Source of the DNA: Campylobacteraceae bacterium
GTDB taxonomy: Bacteria; Campylobacterota; Campylobacteria; Campylobacterales; Sulfurovaceae
DNA: 44,214 nucleotides
NCBI GenBank assembly: GCA_027080995.1
Contig: JALWNT010000071.1
Location: 1-44,214 of the forward strand
Reading direction: 5' to 3'
Both the position numbers and the translations under genes were made by a program. Shown here in pieces: positions 15,502 to 23,182 of the stretch (positions are counted from its first letter, which is position 1; each line of letters begins with the position of its first letter). The notes beneath the pieces are model-generated. The model saw only the letters and a program-made list of their open reading frames with translations. It did not search any database and was not told the origin of the DNA.

Positions 15502-16186
15502 GAATTTCTCGAATTTTTTGGACCTTTTCGGTGGGATCCTCCGCCCGATAGACCGGACGTCCGACCACCGCAAAATCGACCTGCGACTCCGCCGCACTCT
15601 GCAGCGTCGCGACCCGCTGCTGATCTCCCGCCGCTTCACCAAAAGGGCGGATACCGGGAGAAAGCGTCAAAAAATCGGAAGAGGTCGCCGCTTTGATCGC
15701 CCGGGATTCGAAAGCGCTGCAAACCACGCCGTCGAGACCCGCATCGTAACTCATCCGAGCGAACTGCTCCGCCTTTTCATCGATCCCCTTTTCGTAGATC
15801 CGACGGAACTCTTCGTCACTGAACGAGGTCAGTGCCGTCACGGCCAGCACCAGCGGGCGATCCTCTCCGTAGGATACCAGCCGCTCCATCACCGTCCGCA
15901 GAGCCCGTTCACCCGCGCTGGCGTGGACGTTGAACATCTCCACCCCCAACTCCGCGATCTCGGCGGCGGCATCGGCCATTGTGTTGGGGATATCGTAGAG
16001 CTTGAGATCGAGAAAGACTTTGAAATGCGGATTGATCGCCTTGAGGGTATCAAGAAAGTTCCGTCCGTCGCGGATGTAGGTCCGGAAACCGACCTTCATC
16101 CAGAGATCGTCGTAGGCGGCGAGAGATTCGGCGAGTTTGAGGTTTTCGGCAGAGGAGGGAAGGTCGAGAGCGATGACGAGGTTCAT
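15488..16186 (-). CDS. pyrF: Orotidine 5'-phosphate decarboxylase
   Basis: Last step of UMP synthesis: decarboxylation of OMP. It has 232 residues, the standard bacterial length. The active-site motif DLKLYDIPNT near residue 59 supplies the Lys/Asp catalytic pair (D-x-K-x2-D), and the phosphate-binding SPGIRP and VVGRPVYRAEDP segments near the C-terminus are canonical. The start is ATG after AAGGAT. It is convergent with the siroheme reductase and overlaps its 3' end by 14 bp. Upstream is a large inverted heptamer repeat. Confidence 0.96.
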   Translation of the reverse strand: MNLVIALDLPSSAENLKLAESLAAYDDLWMKVGFRTYIRDGRNFLDTLKAINPHFKVFLDLKLYDIPNTMADAAAEIAELGVEMFNVHASAGERALRTVMERLVSYGEDRPLVLAVTALTSFSDEEFRRIYEKGIDEKAEQFARMSYDAGLDGVVCSAFESRAIKAATSSDFLTLSPGIRPFGEAAGDQQRVATLQSAAESQVDFAVVGRPVYRAEDPTEKVQKIREILKRL

Positions 16187-16205
16187 GGGCGATCCTTCGG
16201 ATTGG

Positions 16206-16298
16206 GTATTACGTGCTAAGTGCTACGTGTTACGATAACAAGGTGCGGGCTCCGCCCGCGATCAATAATCTTAGCACTTAACACTTAACACGTAGCAC
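16206..16298. repeat. Inverted heptamer arrays around a GC-rich hairpin
   Basis: Left arm: four heptamers GTATTAC to GTGTTAC (16206-16233). Centre: hairpin GCGGGC-TCC-GCCCGC (16245-16259). Right arm: four heptamers TTAGCAC to GTAGCAC (16271-16298), which are the left-arm family on the opposite strand. The whole block can form a cruciform or long imperfect hairpin. It lies between pyrF and the efflux operon. Confidence 0.85.
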
Positions 16299-16302
16299 TG
16301 CG

Positions 16303-16325
16303 CTGAAAAAGCGCCGCTTTTTCAG
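16303..16325. terminator. Probable bidirectional terminator hairpin after the efflux operon
   Basis: CTGAAAAAG and CTTTTTCAG form a 9-bp perfect stem around CGCCG, overlapping the stop codon of the TolC-like gene. The A/T-rich lower stem gives T-runs on both strands, as in short bidirectional terminators, but there is no long T-tail beyond it. Confidence 0.4.
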
Positions 16326-17710
16326 TGCCTGTCGAAACTTCCCCCCAGCGCCAGATGCAGGTTGACGCGGTTGATCAGCCGCTCTTTCATCACCTGGGTA
16401 CGGAGGATCTTGGCGTTGATCCATTTGCTCTGGGCCTGGAGGACGTCGAGGATGGTCCCCTGGCCGATTTTGTAGTTTTTGTCGGTCATATCGTAGGCGG
16501 CCTTGTACTCTTTGACCATCGTGTTGACGTAGAGGTAGCGCCGGGCGAGGAATCGGTCGTTGGCCAGGGCGTTTTCCACCTCGCGATAGGCATTCAGGAC
16601 CGTCTTTTCGTAGGCGGCGAGGGCCGCTTTCTGGTCGGCGGTGGCGGCGTCGATCTTGGCCTGGATCTTGCCGGCGTCGTAGACGGGCATGAAGAGGCCG
16701 CCGATCAGCTTGGCGAGTGCCTGCTGGATCGTATCGACACCGAGCTGTGCCGAGATACGGATGCTGGGCAGGCGCAGCAGACGCATCGCTTCGGTGTTGT
16801 GGAAAGCGGAGGCGACACGGTACTGGGCGGCGATGATGTCGGGGCGGCGGTTGAGCAGGTCGAGGGGGACGCCGCTGGGGACGCGGCCCGAGACGGCCCG
16901 CAGGTTGTGGGCTTTGATCAGGTTGCCCGGGTAGCGCCCGATCAGCGTCTCCAGGGCCCGGGTATCCTGCTCTTTGGCCATCCGGGCACTCTGGAGGCCG
17001 TCTTCGGCTTCGGCGACCATTCCCCGGATCATATGCACATCACGCATATTCCCCTGCCCGATCTTCGCCCGTTTCTCGAGGACGCTCTGGGCGGTTTTCT
17101 GGATCCGGACGAGATGCGCGTAGAAGTCGGCGATCATTTTGTCGGAGCCGAGGAGGAACCATGCCTTGGCGGTACTGGCCGAGAGGGTCTGGCGTGCCCA
17201 CTCGTAGTCGGCGAGGGTCGTGACCGTGGCCTCCGCATCGGCGTTGAGTTCGTTGGCGAGGCGGCCCCAGAGGTCCGGCTCCCAACTCAAGCTGAAGTAG
17301 GCGGAAGCCCGGTAGTGGCGGTCGTCCCGGTCTTTGTAGTTGTAGTCCCAGTTGCGCTCGAGGGCGTTGCCGTTGATGTCCAGCTGGGGCATCATCCCCG
17401 CATGGGTCAGCTGCATCATCGCCGCGGCTTTTTCGACCCGGCTGGCCGCGAGCATCAGGTCGGGGTTTTGGCGCTGGGCTTCGGCGACCAGTCTGTCGAG
17501 GGTCGGATCGCGGAAGCTCCGCAGCCATCCGTCACGCACGGGGCCTCCGACGTAACTGCTGCGATAGTGGGAAGGAGCGTGGGGGCCGGCTTTGCGTACT
17601 TCGCCGGTGACGGTCTTGCTCGGGACGACGTTGTGGGCACAGCCGCTCAGCAGCAGAGCCACCACCGCGGAAGAAGCCCATGCCGTGATCGTTTTTTTTT
17701 GGACGTTCAT
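16322..17710 (-). CDS. TolC/NodT-family outer membrane efflux lipoprotein
   Basis: Outer membrane channel of a tripartite efflux system. About 462 residues: lipoprotein signal with lipobox LLLSGC (Cys near residue 24), then two repeats of the outer membrane efflux protein fold with long coiled-coil helices. Family-typical features are NPDLMLAASRVEKAAA, SWEPDLWGRL, LLNRRPDIIAAQYRVASAFHN (the NodT signature) and YKIGQGTILDVLQAQ near the end. I chose the ATG at 17708-17710 (a GGAGAG stretch precedes it and the signal peptide is compact); an upstream ATG or TTG seven to eight codons earlier is possible. It is last in an operon with the HlyD-like adaptor and DUF3302 genes; no RND or MFS pump gene is adjacent. 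Confidence 0.88.
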   Translation of the reverse strand: MNVQKKTITAWASSAVVALLLSGCAHNVVPSKTVTGEVRKAGPHAPSHYRSSYVGGPVRDGWLRSFRDPTLDRLVAEAQRQNPDLMLAASRVEKAAAMMQLTHAGMMPQLDINGNALERNWDYNYKDRDDRHYRASAYFSLSWEPDLWGRLANELNADAEATVTTLADYEWARQTLSASTAKAWFLLGSDKMIADFYAHLVRIQKTAQSVLEKRAKIGQGNMRDVHMIRGMVAEAEDGLQSARMAKEQDTRALETLIGRYPGNLIKAHNLRAVSGRVPSGVPLDLLNRRPDIIAAQYRVASAFHNTEAMRLLRLPSIRISAQLGVDTIQQALAKLIGGLFMPVYDAGKIQAKIDAATADQKAALAAYEKTVLNAYREVENALANDRFLARRYLYVNTMVKEYKAAYDMTDKNYKIGQGTILDVLQAQSKWINAKILRTQVMKERLINRVNLHLALGGSFDRH

Positions 17711-17727
17711 TCTCTCATCTCTCCTCA

Positions 17728-18684
17728 TCAATGGAAACGCAGGAAGTAGCTCCAGGCCAACATCCGCAAAAGCATCTGCCGAATAATGGCGACATGGGAC
17801 CAGAAGCCCTCCTGGGCCCCATAGACCGCTACGGTACTGTCGACACCCAGCGGCAGGCCCAGCTGGCTGATGTTTTTATCCAGCTGGATGATCACAGGGA
17901 TCTGCCCGATGGGGAGCTGCTGCCCCAAAGCGACCATATTCCGGTTGACGGAGAGCTCCCCCTCGGCGAGAGCGGGGATCACCTCTTTGACCTTTCCCTG
18001 GAAAGTCCGCCCCGGCATCGAGACGAAGATCGCCTCGGCGGGGTCCCCCTTCTTGATGTTCTGGGCCGGTTCCTGCCCGAAACCGGCGATCAGGGTCGCC
18101 GAATCGCTGTTGACGAAAGTCATCACCGGAAGCGCGGGAATCGGCACCGCCATCTGCCCGGGGCGGACACGGACGTGGGTGACGTAGCCGTTGGAGGGGG
18201 CCCGTACCACACAGCTGTCCAGGTCGAACTGCGCCTTGACCAGCTTGGCTTTGAGCGAAGCGACCTCTTTCTCCCACTTGTAGACGTCGAATTTCGATCC
18301 TCCGGCGGTCTCGGCCAACTGTTTAGTATCTTTCAGGCGCTGCTCGGCGAAAGCCAACTGCGCTTTAAGGTCGTCCACTACCGCCTGATAGGGGGTGGGA
18401 TCTATTTTGAGAAGAACATCTCCCTTTTTGACGGGGACGTTGGGTTTGGCATCCACTTCGATCACTTTGCCCCGGACGTTGGGGACGATCTGCGTCGTGA
18501 CGTAGTAGATCCGCGCGCTCTGGGAGCCGGGATGGAAATAGGCCATACCGGCCAGGATCGTTCCGATCATCACGATACCCCCGAGGATGGCGGTGGTGAG
18601 TGACCATTTGTTGACGGGAATACGGAAGACCTTGAAGATGATCCAGCAGAGTGCCGCATAGGTCAGAAGCATTAAAGTTTCCAT
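17728..18684 (-). CDS. HlyD-family membrane fusion protein (YiaV/YibH-like)
   Basis: Periplasmic adaptor anchored in the inner membrane. The N-terminal two hydrophobic segments (about 3-20 and 30-50) are followed by a biotinyl-lipoyl half motif (VPNVRGKVIEVDAKPNVPVKKGDVLLKIDPTPY), an alpha-helical hairpin (residues about 95-160), the second lipoyl half (VVRAPSNGYVTHVRVRPGQMA) and a beta-barrel domain. It has 318 residues. The two-helix N-terminus and the upstream DUF3302 gene match the E. coli yiaV-yiaW pair. Its start overlaps the upstream stop (TGATG) after a strong AGGAGGGG. It probably links an unknown pump to the TolC-like protein encoded 17 bp downstream. Confidence 0.87.
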   Translation of the reverse strand: METLMLLTYAALCWIIFKVFRIPVNKWSLTTAILGGIVMIGTILAGMAYFHPGSQSARIYYVTTQIVPNVRGKVIEVDAKPNVPVKKGDVLLKIDPTPYQAVVDDLKAQLAFAEQRLKDTKQLAETAGGSKFDVYKWEKEVASLKAKLVKAQFDLDSCVVRAPSNGYVTHVRVRPGQMAVPIPALPVMTFVNSDSATLIAGFGQEPAQNIKKGDPAEAIFVSMPGRTFQGKVKEVIPALAEGELSVNRNMVALGQQLPIGQIPVIIQLDKNISQLGLPLGVDSTVAVYGAQEGFWSHVAIIRQMLLRMLAWSYFLRFH

Positions 18685-19097
18685 CAGGTGGCCCCTCCTT
18701 TCTTCCCGTCAATCTGCCCGGTGGAGAGGCTCTGCGCTTCGCCGGCGACATGGTGGAGTTTCGCCTCGAGCTCTTCGACCTTCTTCTGGAGCTCCTCGAG
18801 CTTTTTGATGTCGGATTTCAACTCCTCCGAAGGCTCGATCTGGACGGTCTCGGTCCCCCAGCCTTCTCCCGGCTTGTAGAGGTAGGCCCAGATCCAGAGG
18901 AAAGGCCAGATCGTGTGCATCAGAAAGAGGCTCACCCAGCCCGCCACATGGATGGCGTCACGATGGGGGTGGTTCCGTTTTTTCGCCATCTCGTAGGGGA
19001 TGTCATGGATGTAGATAATCGCGTAGATCAGGACGATGGCGACGGTCACGAGGACTCCCAGCGCCACGAAGTCCAGTGTTCTCGGATCGATGGCCAC
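18684..19097 (-). CDS. DUF3302 inner membrane protein (YiaW-like)
   Basis: 137-residue protein with two hydrophobic helices (about 10-30 and 50-72) and a charged C-terminal coiled coil (SEELKSDIKKLEELQKKVEELEAKL, residues about 88-112). The pairing with an HlyD-like adaptor, the size and the IHDIPYEMAKKRNHPHRDAIHVAGWVSLF core suit the DUF3302/YiaW family, whose function is not established. The start is GTG after AAGGAG with 6-nt spacing. It is first in the efflux operon; the 169-bp gap upstream is AT-rich with no ORF. Confidence 0.75.
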   Translation of the reverse strand: MAIDPRTLDFVALGVLVTVAIVLIYAIIYIHDIPYEMAKKRNHPHRDAIHVAGWVSLFLMHTIWPFLWIWAYLYKPGEGWGTETVQIEPSEELKSDIKKLEELQKKVEELEAKLHHVAGEAQSLSTGQIDGKKGGAT

Positions 19098-19266
19098 ATA
19101 AACTCCTTGTTTATAATTCGTGCATATTTTGTTAATTGTACCTTAAGACTACTTAATAGAGCGGGAAAAGATAAATGAGGTAAAAACGAAAAATGATTCC
19201 AGAAAATCCAAGCATATTTCCTCCCACTGATAAAAATTTTTAGATCATTCAATGGAAATATTCCGT

Positions 19267-19863
19267 TTATTTTTTTCCGCTTTTCCAATTGCTGAAAGAC
19301 GGAAACTCTTTTTCGATGTATTCGCCGGCCATCCGGTCGAAGCGCTGCATGCGCTCTTTGCCTTTGGGCCATTCGCTGCGCAGAGCTTTCATCTTCTGCA
19401 GAAAATCGTCAACCCCTTCGGGAAGGATCCCTTCGAACCAGCGGCGGATGTGCTTGGCGAAGGCGGGCGAAGCCCCTGAAGTCGAAAAAGCCACCGTCAG
19501 CTCCCCCCGTTTGACGTAGGAGGGGAAGATAAAGTCGCAGTAGCGGGTATCGTCGACGCTGTTGACCAGAACCCGACTTTTCCGGGTCTCCTCGAAGATC
19601 TGTCGGTGCAGATCGACGGTATCGGTCGCGACGACGACCAAGTCGTAGTTCAGAGCCTCTTCGCTGCGGTAGGGGCGCAGCATCAGGCGCAGGCAGTGAT
19701 CCCGGGCCAGACGTTCCAGCTCGGGCGTCGCCTCCCGAGCGACGATGCTGATCTTCTTGCTGAAATCCAAAAGCTTCTCCAGCTTCTCCAGAGCGATGCT
19801 TCCTCCTCCTACGAGCAGGATACGTTTGCCTTCCAGGCGAAAAAATGCGGGGAAATAACTCAT
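19267..19863 (-). CDS. Precorrin-2 dehydrogenase / sirohydrochlorin ferrochelatase (Met8/CysG-N type)
   Basis: Oxidises precorrin-2 to sirohydrochlorin with NAD+ and may insert iron to give siroheme. It has 198 residues, matching the stand-alone Met8-like form. The NAD-binding motif VGGGSIALEKLEKLL is near residue 18, the VVATDTVDLHRQIFEE segment near 76, the VNSVDDTRYCDFIFPS segment near 100 carries the catalytic Asp, and FSTSGASPAFAKHIR near 126 is the family C-domain start. Together with cobA (10272-11012) it supplies siroheme for the nitrite/sulfite reductase and the precursor of heme d1. It is separated from the next gene upstream by only 8 bp. Confidence 0.92.
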   Translation of the reverse strand: MSYFPAFFRLEGKRILLVGGGSIALEKLEKLLDFSKKISIVAREATPELERLARDHCLRLMLRPYRSEEALNYDLVVVATDTVDLHRQIFEETRKSRVLVNSVDDTRYCDFIFPSYVKRGELTVAFSTSGASPAFAKHIRRWFEGILPEGVDDFLQKMKALRSEWPKGKERMQRFDRMAGEYIEKEFPSFSNWKSGKK

Positions 19864-19871
19864 ACTCTTCC

Positions 19872-20732
19872 TTATCGGCCGAACTTCAACGGATCGACGG
19901 GCGTGCTCTCTCCGATTCCGGTGACGGGCGCTTTGATCAGACGGGGGGCGGTGCCCTTTTTCAGAACAAGCGGTGGAGCGGTGAGCGGGTAGTCGTCGAT
20001 GTAACGCAGGCGGATCGCCTGATCCTCTTTGAGCAGTGAAAGCAGCCTATAGAGCTCCGCCACCGCAGCGCGGCTGCGAAACATCTGATCATGCATCAGC
20101 AGCACAAGATGCCCCGGAGTGAAGCAGTGTCCTTTCGCCAACTGATGGATGATCTTTTGATGGATCTGCTCCGCCGACCCGATGGGGGCACCGCTTTGGG
20201 TATGGGTCCACTCCAGATCCCAGCCATAGAGGCGATAACCGTTTCGAGCCAGCAGATCAGCCGCGGCCCGTGCAGTAGGATCCGCATCATAAGCCCGTGA
20301 TCCGAAACGCCAACTGTCCCGCCCCGGAAGCCGGCCGATCTTTTCACTCAATCCCAAAGCCCTCTGATTGTGTTCGAAATCCCGAAGTACCCGTTGGGGA
20401 TGGCGGTAGTAATCGAGGTAGTGCCCGTCGGCATGGGTGTAGCTGTGGTTTCCGAGCCGGATGTGGGGGTTGTTGCGGTACGCTTCCAACCGTGCGCGAA
20501 AGGCCAGCGTCCGTGCGTGTTTGCCTACGACGAAGGCGGTCATCGGAACTTCGTATTCCCGAACGGCCGCATCGATGTATTCACTCCCGCGCAGCGGACC
20601 GTCGTCGGTCGTCAGATAGACGGTCGGCTTCCCCGGTACCGGAGGTCTGGGCCCCTGTTTACACCCGGCAAGCAACCACGCCACACCGGAAACCGCTGCC
20701 CATTTCAAGACTCTTCTACGTTCGTTTTTCAT
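19872..20732 (-). CDS. Polysaccharide deacetylase-family lipoprotein
   Basis: NodB-homology domain protein, predicted to remove acetyl groups from a cell-envelope or exported polysaccharide. Signal peptide with lipobox WLLAGC (Cys near residue 24), then the catalytic motifs TTDDGP (Asp-Asp, near 41) and HSYTH (metal-binding His pair, near 96), a GRDSWRFG motif and the C-terminal HLVLLMHD motif near 211. It has 286 residues and a basic KNERRR start, so translocation by Sec is expected. It starts with ATG; the Shine-Dalgarno is weak. It lies just downstream of the nap operon and shares the strand, but has its own TATAAT box. Confidence 0.82.
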   Translation of the reverse strand: MKNERRRVLKWAAVSGVAWLLAGCKQGPRPPVPGKPTVYLTTDDGPLRGSEYIDAAVREYEVPMTAFVVGKHARTLAFRARLEAYRNNPHIRLGNHSYTHADGHYLDYYRHPQRVLRDFEHNQRALGLSEKIGRLPGRDSWRFGSRAYDADPTARAAADLLARNGYRLYGWDLEWTHTQSGAPIGSAEQIHQKIIHQLAKGHCFTPGHLVLLMHDQMFRSRAAVAELYRLLSLLKEDQAIRLRYIDDYPLTAPPLVLKKGTAPRLIKAPVTGIGESTPVDPLKFGR

Positions 20733-20815
20733 CGTTCACTCTTTTCCCACGACGAAGCTTTCCGGGCACTCCGGGGAGCTTTCAATCAAAAATCAATATT
20801 TGTTTTCGGATTTCA

Positions 20816-20838
20816 ATTATATCTTAAGTAAAGATATA
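20816..20838 (-). promoter_or_regulatory. -10 box overlapped by an inverted repeat, before the deacetylase gene
   Basis: TATAAT on the minus strand (20816-20821) is overlapped by the perfect inverted repeat TATATCTT-N5-AAGATATA (20818-20838). An operator over the -10 element would suit a repressor. Alternatively this is a weak terminator hairpin at the end of the nap operon, though the stem is very AT-rich. A second, imperfect GC-rich hairpin followed by T5 (about 20869-20900) is a better candidate for the nap terminator. Confidence 0.4.
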
Positions 20839-20904
20839 AAAAGGAACGTAAAAGGAAGCATTTCGAAAAACGGTGGCGGGGAAGGTGCCTCTCCCGGCGT
20901 TCTC

Positions 20905-21261
20905 TCAAAGCTTTTTCTTCAAATCTCCGTGGTAAACGACGGTGGCGGGGTCGATCTCCTCCTCCGTGACCCGCTGGAGCAAGTCCGGTACGTCCGGAGA
21001 GGCTTCGAGCTCTTTGATCGCGTCGTCGAGATCCTCCTGGTACGTCATCATCATCTCCGCGGAGATGACGTGATCGGCCCGCTGGATCGCCATCAGACTC
21101 CCGATCTCTTCGTTGACATCGGCGGCTTCGATGGTGACGATGATCTTGCCGCGCTCTTTGTCACCGAAGTGGAATTCACAGACCCCGGACTCTTCACACC
21201 AGGCTTTGACCGCATCGTATCGGTCGGGTTGACACTGGATCACTACACTCGAAATGTTCAT
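20905..21261 (-). CDS. napD: NapD family chaperone of periplasmic nitrate reductase
   Basis: Cytoplasmic chaperone that binds the Tat signal peptide of NapA and guides its maturation. It has 118 residues: a ferredoxin-like fold of about 85 residues (MNISSVVIQCQPDRYDAVKAWCEE start; AMMTYQ-type strand in VISAEMMMTYQED near 64) and a C-terminal extension of 30 residues beyond typical NapD. Last gene of the nap operon, 12 bp after napL, start ATG after AAGGAGAG. The position at the end of napAGHB-F-x-L-D is the Campylobacterota arrangement. Confidence 0.9.
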   Translation of the reverse strand: MNISSVVIQCQPDRYDAVKAWCEESGVCEFHFGDKERGKIIVTIEAADVNEEIGSLMAIQRADHVISAEMMMTYQEDLDDAIKELEASPDVPDLLQRVTEEEIDPATVVYHGDLKKKL

Positions 21262-21273
21262 TCTACTCTCTCC

Positions 21274-22236
21274 TTACTTGAGTTTCCACATCATCACCAT
21301 CGGATCGTGGCTGGCACTAAAGAGCGTCGTATCGTCTCGAAAAATCATATGCGTTAGGATGCTCTTTTGCCCTTTGAGCAAAAAGAGCGGACTCTTCGTC
21401 TCCAGGTTGTAGACAGTGATCGAATTGTCGTCGTGCATCGCCCAGGCGGCCCGGTTGGCCGAAGGGTTCAATGCCGCGGCGTAGACGAGAAAATCGCTGC
21501 TGAAATATCCATGCTCTCCCGTCTTGAGATTGTAGTAGGAGGCCCGGCGATCCTGCCCTCCGGCGACGACCCAATCCTTTTTGATGTCGACGCTGAAGAT
21601 ATTGTCGACGTGCAGCTTGTCGATGCTTTTGAGCGTTTTTCCCGTCGCGGTATCGATGACGGTCAAGACGCCGCTTTCGCAGCCGAAGACCGCCCGTTTT
21701 CTTCTCGCATCGAGCGAAAAGTCGGAAAATTTCGATTCGCTCAACTGCCGACGATAGATCTCTTTGCCCGTAGAGATTTCGTAGAGCACCGCTTCGTTGC
21801 CCAGCGTCGCGTAGAGGATATGATCCTTGTCGATGAAGCGCGCTTTGATGACGGCATGACGCGCCTCGGCACCGAAAAGTTTCTTCGCTTTGCCGTTTTC
21901 CAGTATCCTCAGATCGCTGAAGCCCCCCTCTCCGCTGTCGCTGAGGATCAGATAGCGGCCGTCGAGATAATCGATACTGAAGACTTTGTCGTCGATCTTG
22001 TCTCCCATAAAGTCCTTGACCTGCGGAAGGGTCAAAAGCGTCGTGATTTTGAAACTCTGCAGATCGACGCTCTGGAGGCTGCCGTGATCGGTCCCCATCA
22101 GCAGCGTGGCCCGATCCTTCCCGAAAGCCAGATCGTTGACGGCGCCGTCGGCTTCGATCTGCTTCACGGGGCTCATCGGCGTCAACGCCATCAGACAGCC
22201 GCTTAGGAGTAGCGGAAGAATTCCCAAACGTTTCAT
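21274..22236 (-). CDS. napL: NapL, beta-propeller accessory protein of the nap operon
   Basis: Exported WD40-like protein of about 320 residues, specific to the nap clusters of Campylobacterota; its exact role in nitrate reduction is not settled. It starts at MKRLGILPLLLSGC, giving a short lipoprotein-type signal with Cys at residue 14; this ATG overlaps the upstream stop (ATGA), while the longer open frame upstream only mirrors the preceding gene. Repeated blades are visible (KTLKSIDKLHVDNIFSVDIKKDW, DRRASYYNLKTGEHG, SASHDPMVMMWKLK at the end). It lies 12 bp before napD. Confidence 0.85.
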   Translation of the reverse strand: MKRLGILPLLLSGCLMALTPMSPVKQIEADGAVNDLAFGKDRATLLMGTDHGSLQSVDLQSFKITTLLTLPQVKDFMGDKIDDKVFSIDYLDGRYLILSDSGEGGFSDLRILENGKAKKLFGAEARHAVIKARFIDKDHILYATLGNEAVLYEISTGKEIYRRQLSESKFSDFSLDARRKRAVFGCESGVLTVIDTATGKTLKSIDKLHVDNIFSVDIKKDWVVAGGQDRRASYYNLKTGEHGYFSSDFLVYAAALNPSANRAAWAMHDDNSITVYNLETKSPLFLLKGQKSILTHMIFRDDTTLFSASHDPMVMMWKLK

Positions 22237-22628
22237 GCCCTCACCCCGGAATCTTGCGGATTCTCTTTTTTCTCCGTAGCCAGCGCTTCCAGTTTCTCCA
22301 GAACGAGCTCGGCGATCTCCTCTTCCTCCAAGTTGCATTTGACCCCGTAGAGGTCCTCTTCGGCGTCGTAGAAATCTTCGAACGCTTCGATCGTCTCCAA
22401 CTCCCTCGGAATCCGGGCAAAGAGCTCTTCTCCGAAGGCTTCGGCGATCCGCTCGGGCAGGAAGATCATCCAGTTGTACTCCGTCGGATCGAAGACATCG
22501 GCTTCGTCCGCCTCCTCCTCGACGTTGGGATCGACGACGACGAAAAAGCGCCGTTCATCCAGATCCTCATCCTCGAAGAGCCCCAGCAGTGTGGGATAAC
22601 GCTCCAGCAATCGTTGACGTTCGTTCAT
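22233..22628 (-). CDS. Acidic hypothetical protein within the nap operon
   Basis: 131-residue, strongly acidic cytoplasmic protein (runs such as FEDEDLDERR, EEEADEADVFD, NLEEEEIAELV) without signal peptide, membrane segment or cysteine motif; only one Cys is visible. I do not recognise a family. It sits between napF and napL, overlaps napL by 4 bp and starts at ATG after AAGGAG, so it is very probably co-translated with the nap genes. An assembly or chaperone role is only a guess from position. A possible internal promoter (TACAAT, TATATAA region at about 22645-22665) lies upstream. Confidence 0.7.
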   Translation of the reverse strand: MNERQRLLERYPTLLGLFEDEDLDERRFFVVVDPNVEEEADEADVFDPTEYNWMIFLPERIAEAFGEELFARIPRELETIEAFEDFYDAEEDLYGVKCNLEEEEIAELVLEKLEALATEKKENPQDSGVRA

Positions 22629-22685
22629 CCGTCGCTCCTTGGTTCTTTATATAGTAGGATTGTAGCGTAGATCGGCCGAAGCGTT

Positions 22686-23180
22686 TCACAACGCCTCGTA
22701 ACGAATCGCCCGGGTCGGGCAGCGGCTCAGACAGAAGCCGCAGCCCGTACAGCGTGATTCGTCGATGACGGGATTGAACATCCCGTTGAAAAGAATGGCA
22801 TCGTCGAGACAGGGTTCACGGCAGGCGAAGCATATCGTCGAGTGATGCGCCAGACACCCCTCCGTCTCGATGACAAAACGCGCATTGATCCGCTCAGGGC
22901 CTTCAAGGCTAAGGACCCCTTCGGGACACGCTTTGGCGCATTCATCGCAAAAGGTACATCCCCCCTTCCTAAAATTGAGCATCGGGGTCCGGTCCGCCCG
23001 GATCAGAACAATCTCCTCTTCGCAGGCACCGACGCACGGAGTATCCGCGCATTCGGGGCAGTGACTTCGAAAAAGAGAAAAATCCTTCACATAGGGAGGA
23101 CGTACGACGGCGGGCTCCCGCTCCTCTTTCGCTTCGACGGAAGGAATCAGCGAGCGGAAAAACGAGCGTCGATCCTGCAT
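22686..23180 (-). CDS. napF: NapF ferredoxin-type protein
   Basis: Cytoplasmic iron-sulfur protein associated with NapA maturation or electron supply. About 164 residues starting at MQDRRSFFRSLIP. It carries four cysteine clusters: CPECADTPCVGAC, CTFCDECAKACPEG, a CLAHHSTICFACREPC variant and CTGCGFCLSRCPTRA, consistent with several [4Fe-4S] centres; the spacing of the third is irregular, as in known NapF. It starts at ATG only 2 bp after the napB stop; the longer open frame upstream merely overlaps napB. In Campylobacterota nap operons napF follows napB as here. Confidence 0.9.
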   Translation of the reverse strand: MQDRRSFFRSLIPSVEAKEEREPAVVRPPYVKDFSLFRSHCPECADTPCVGACEEEIVLIRADRTPMLNFRKGGCTFCDECAKACPEGVLSLEGPERINARFVIETEGCLAHHSTICFACREPCLDDAILFNGMFNPVIDESRCTGCGFCLSRCPTRAIRYEAL

Positions 23181-23182
23181 CC

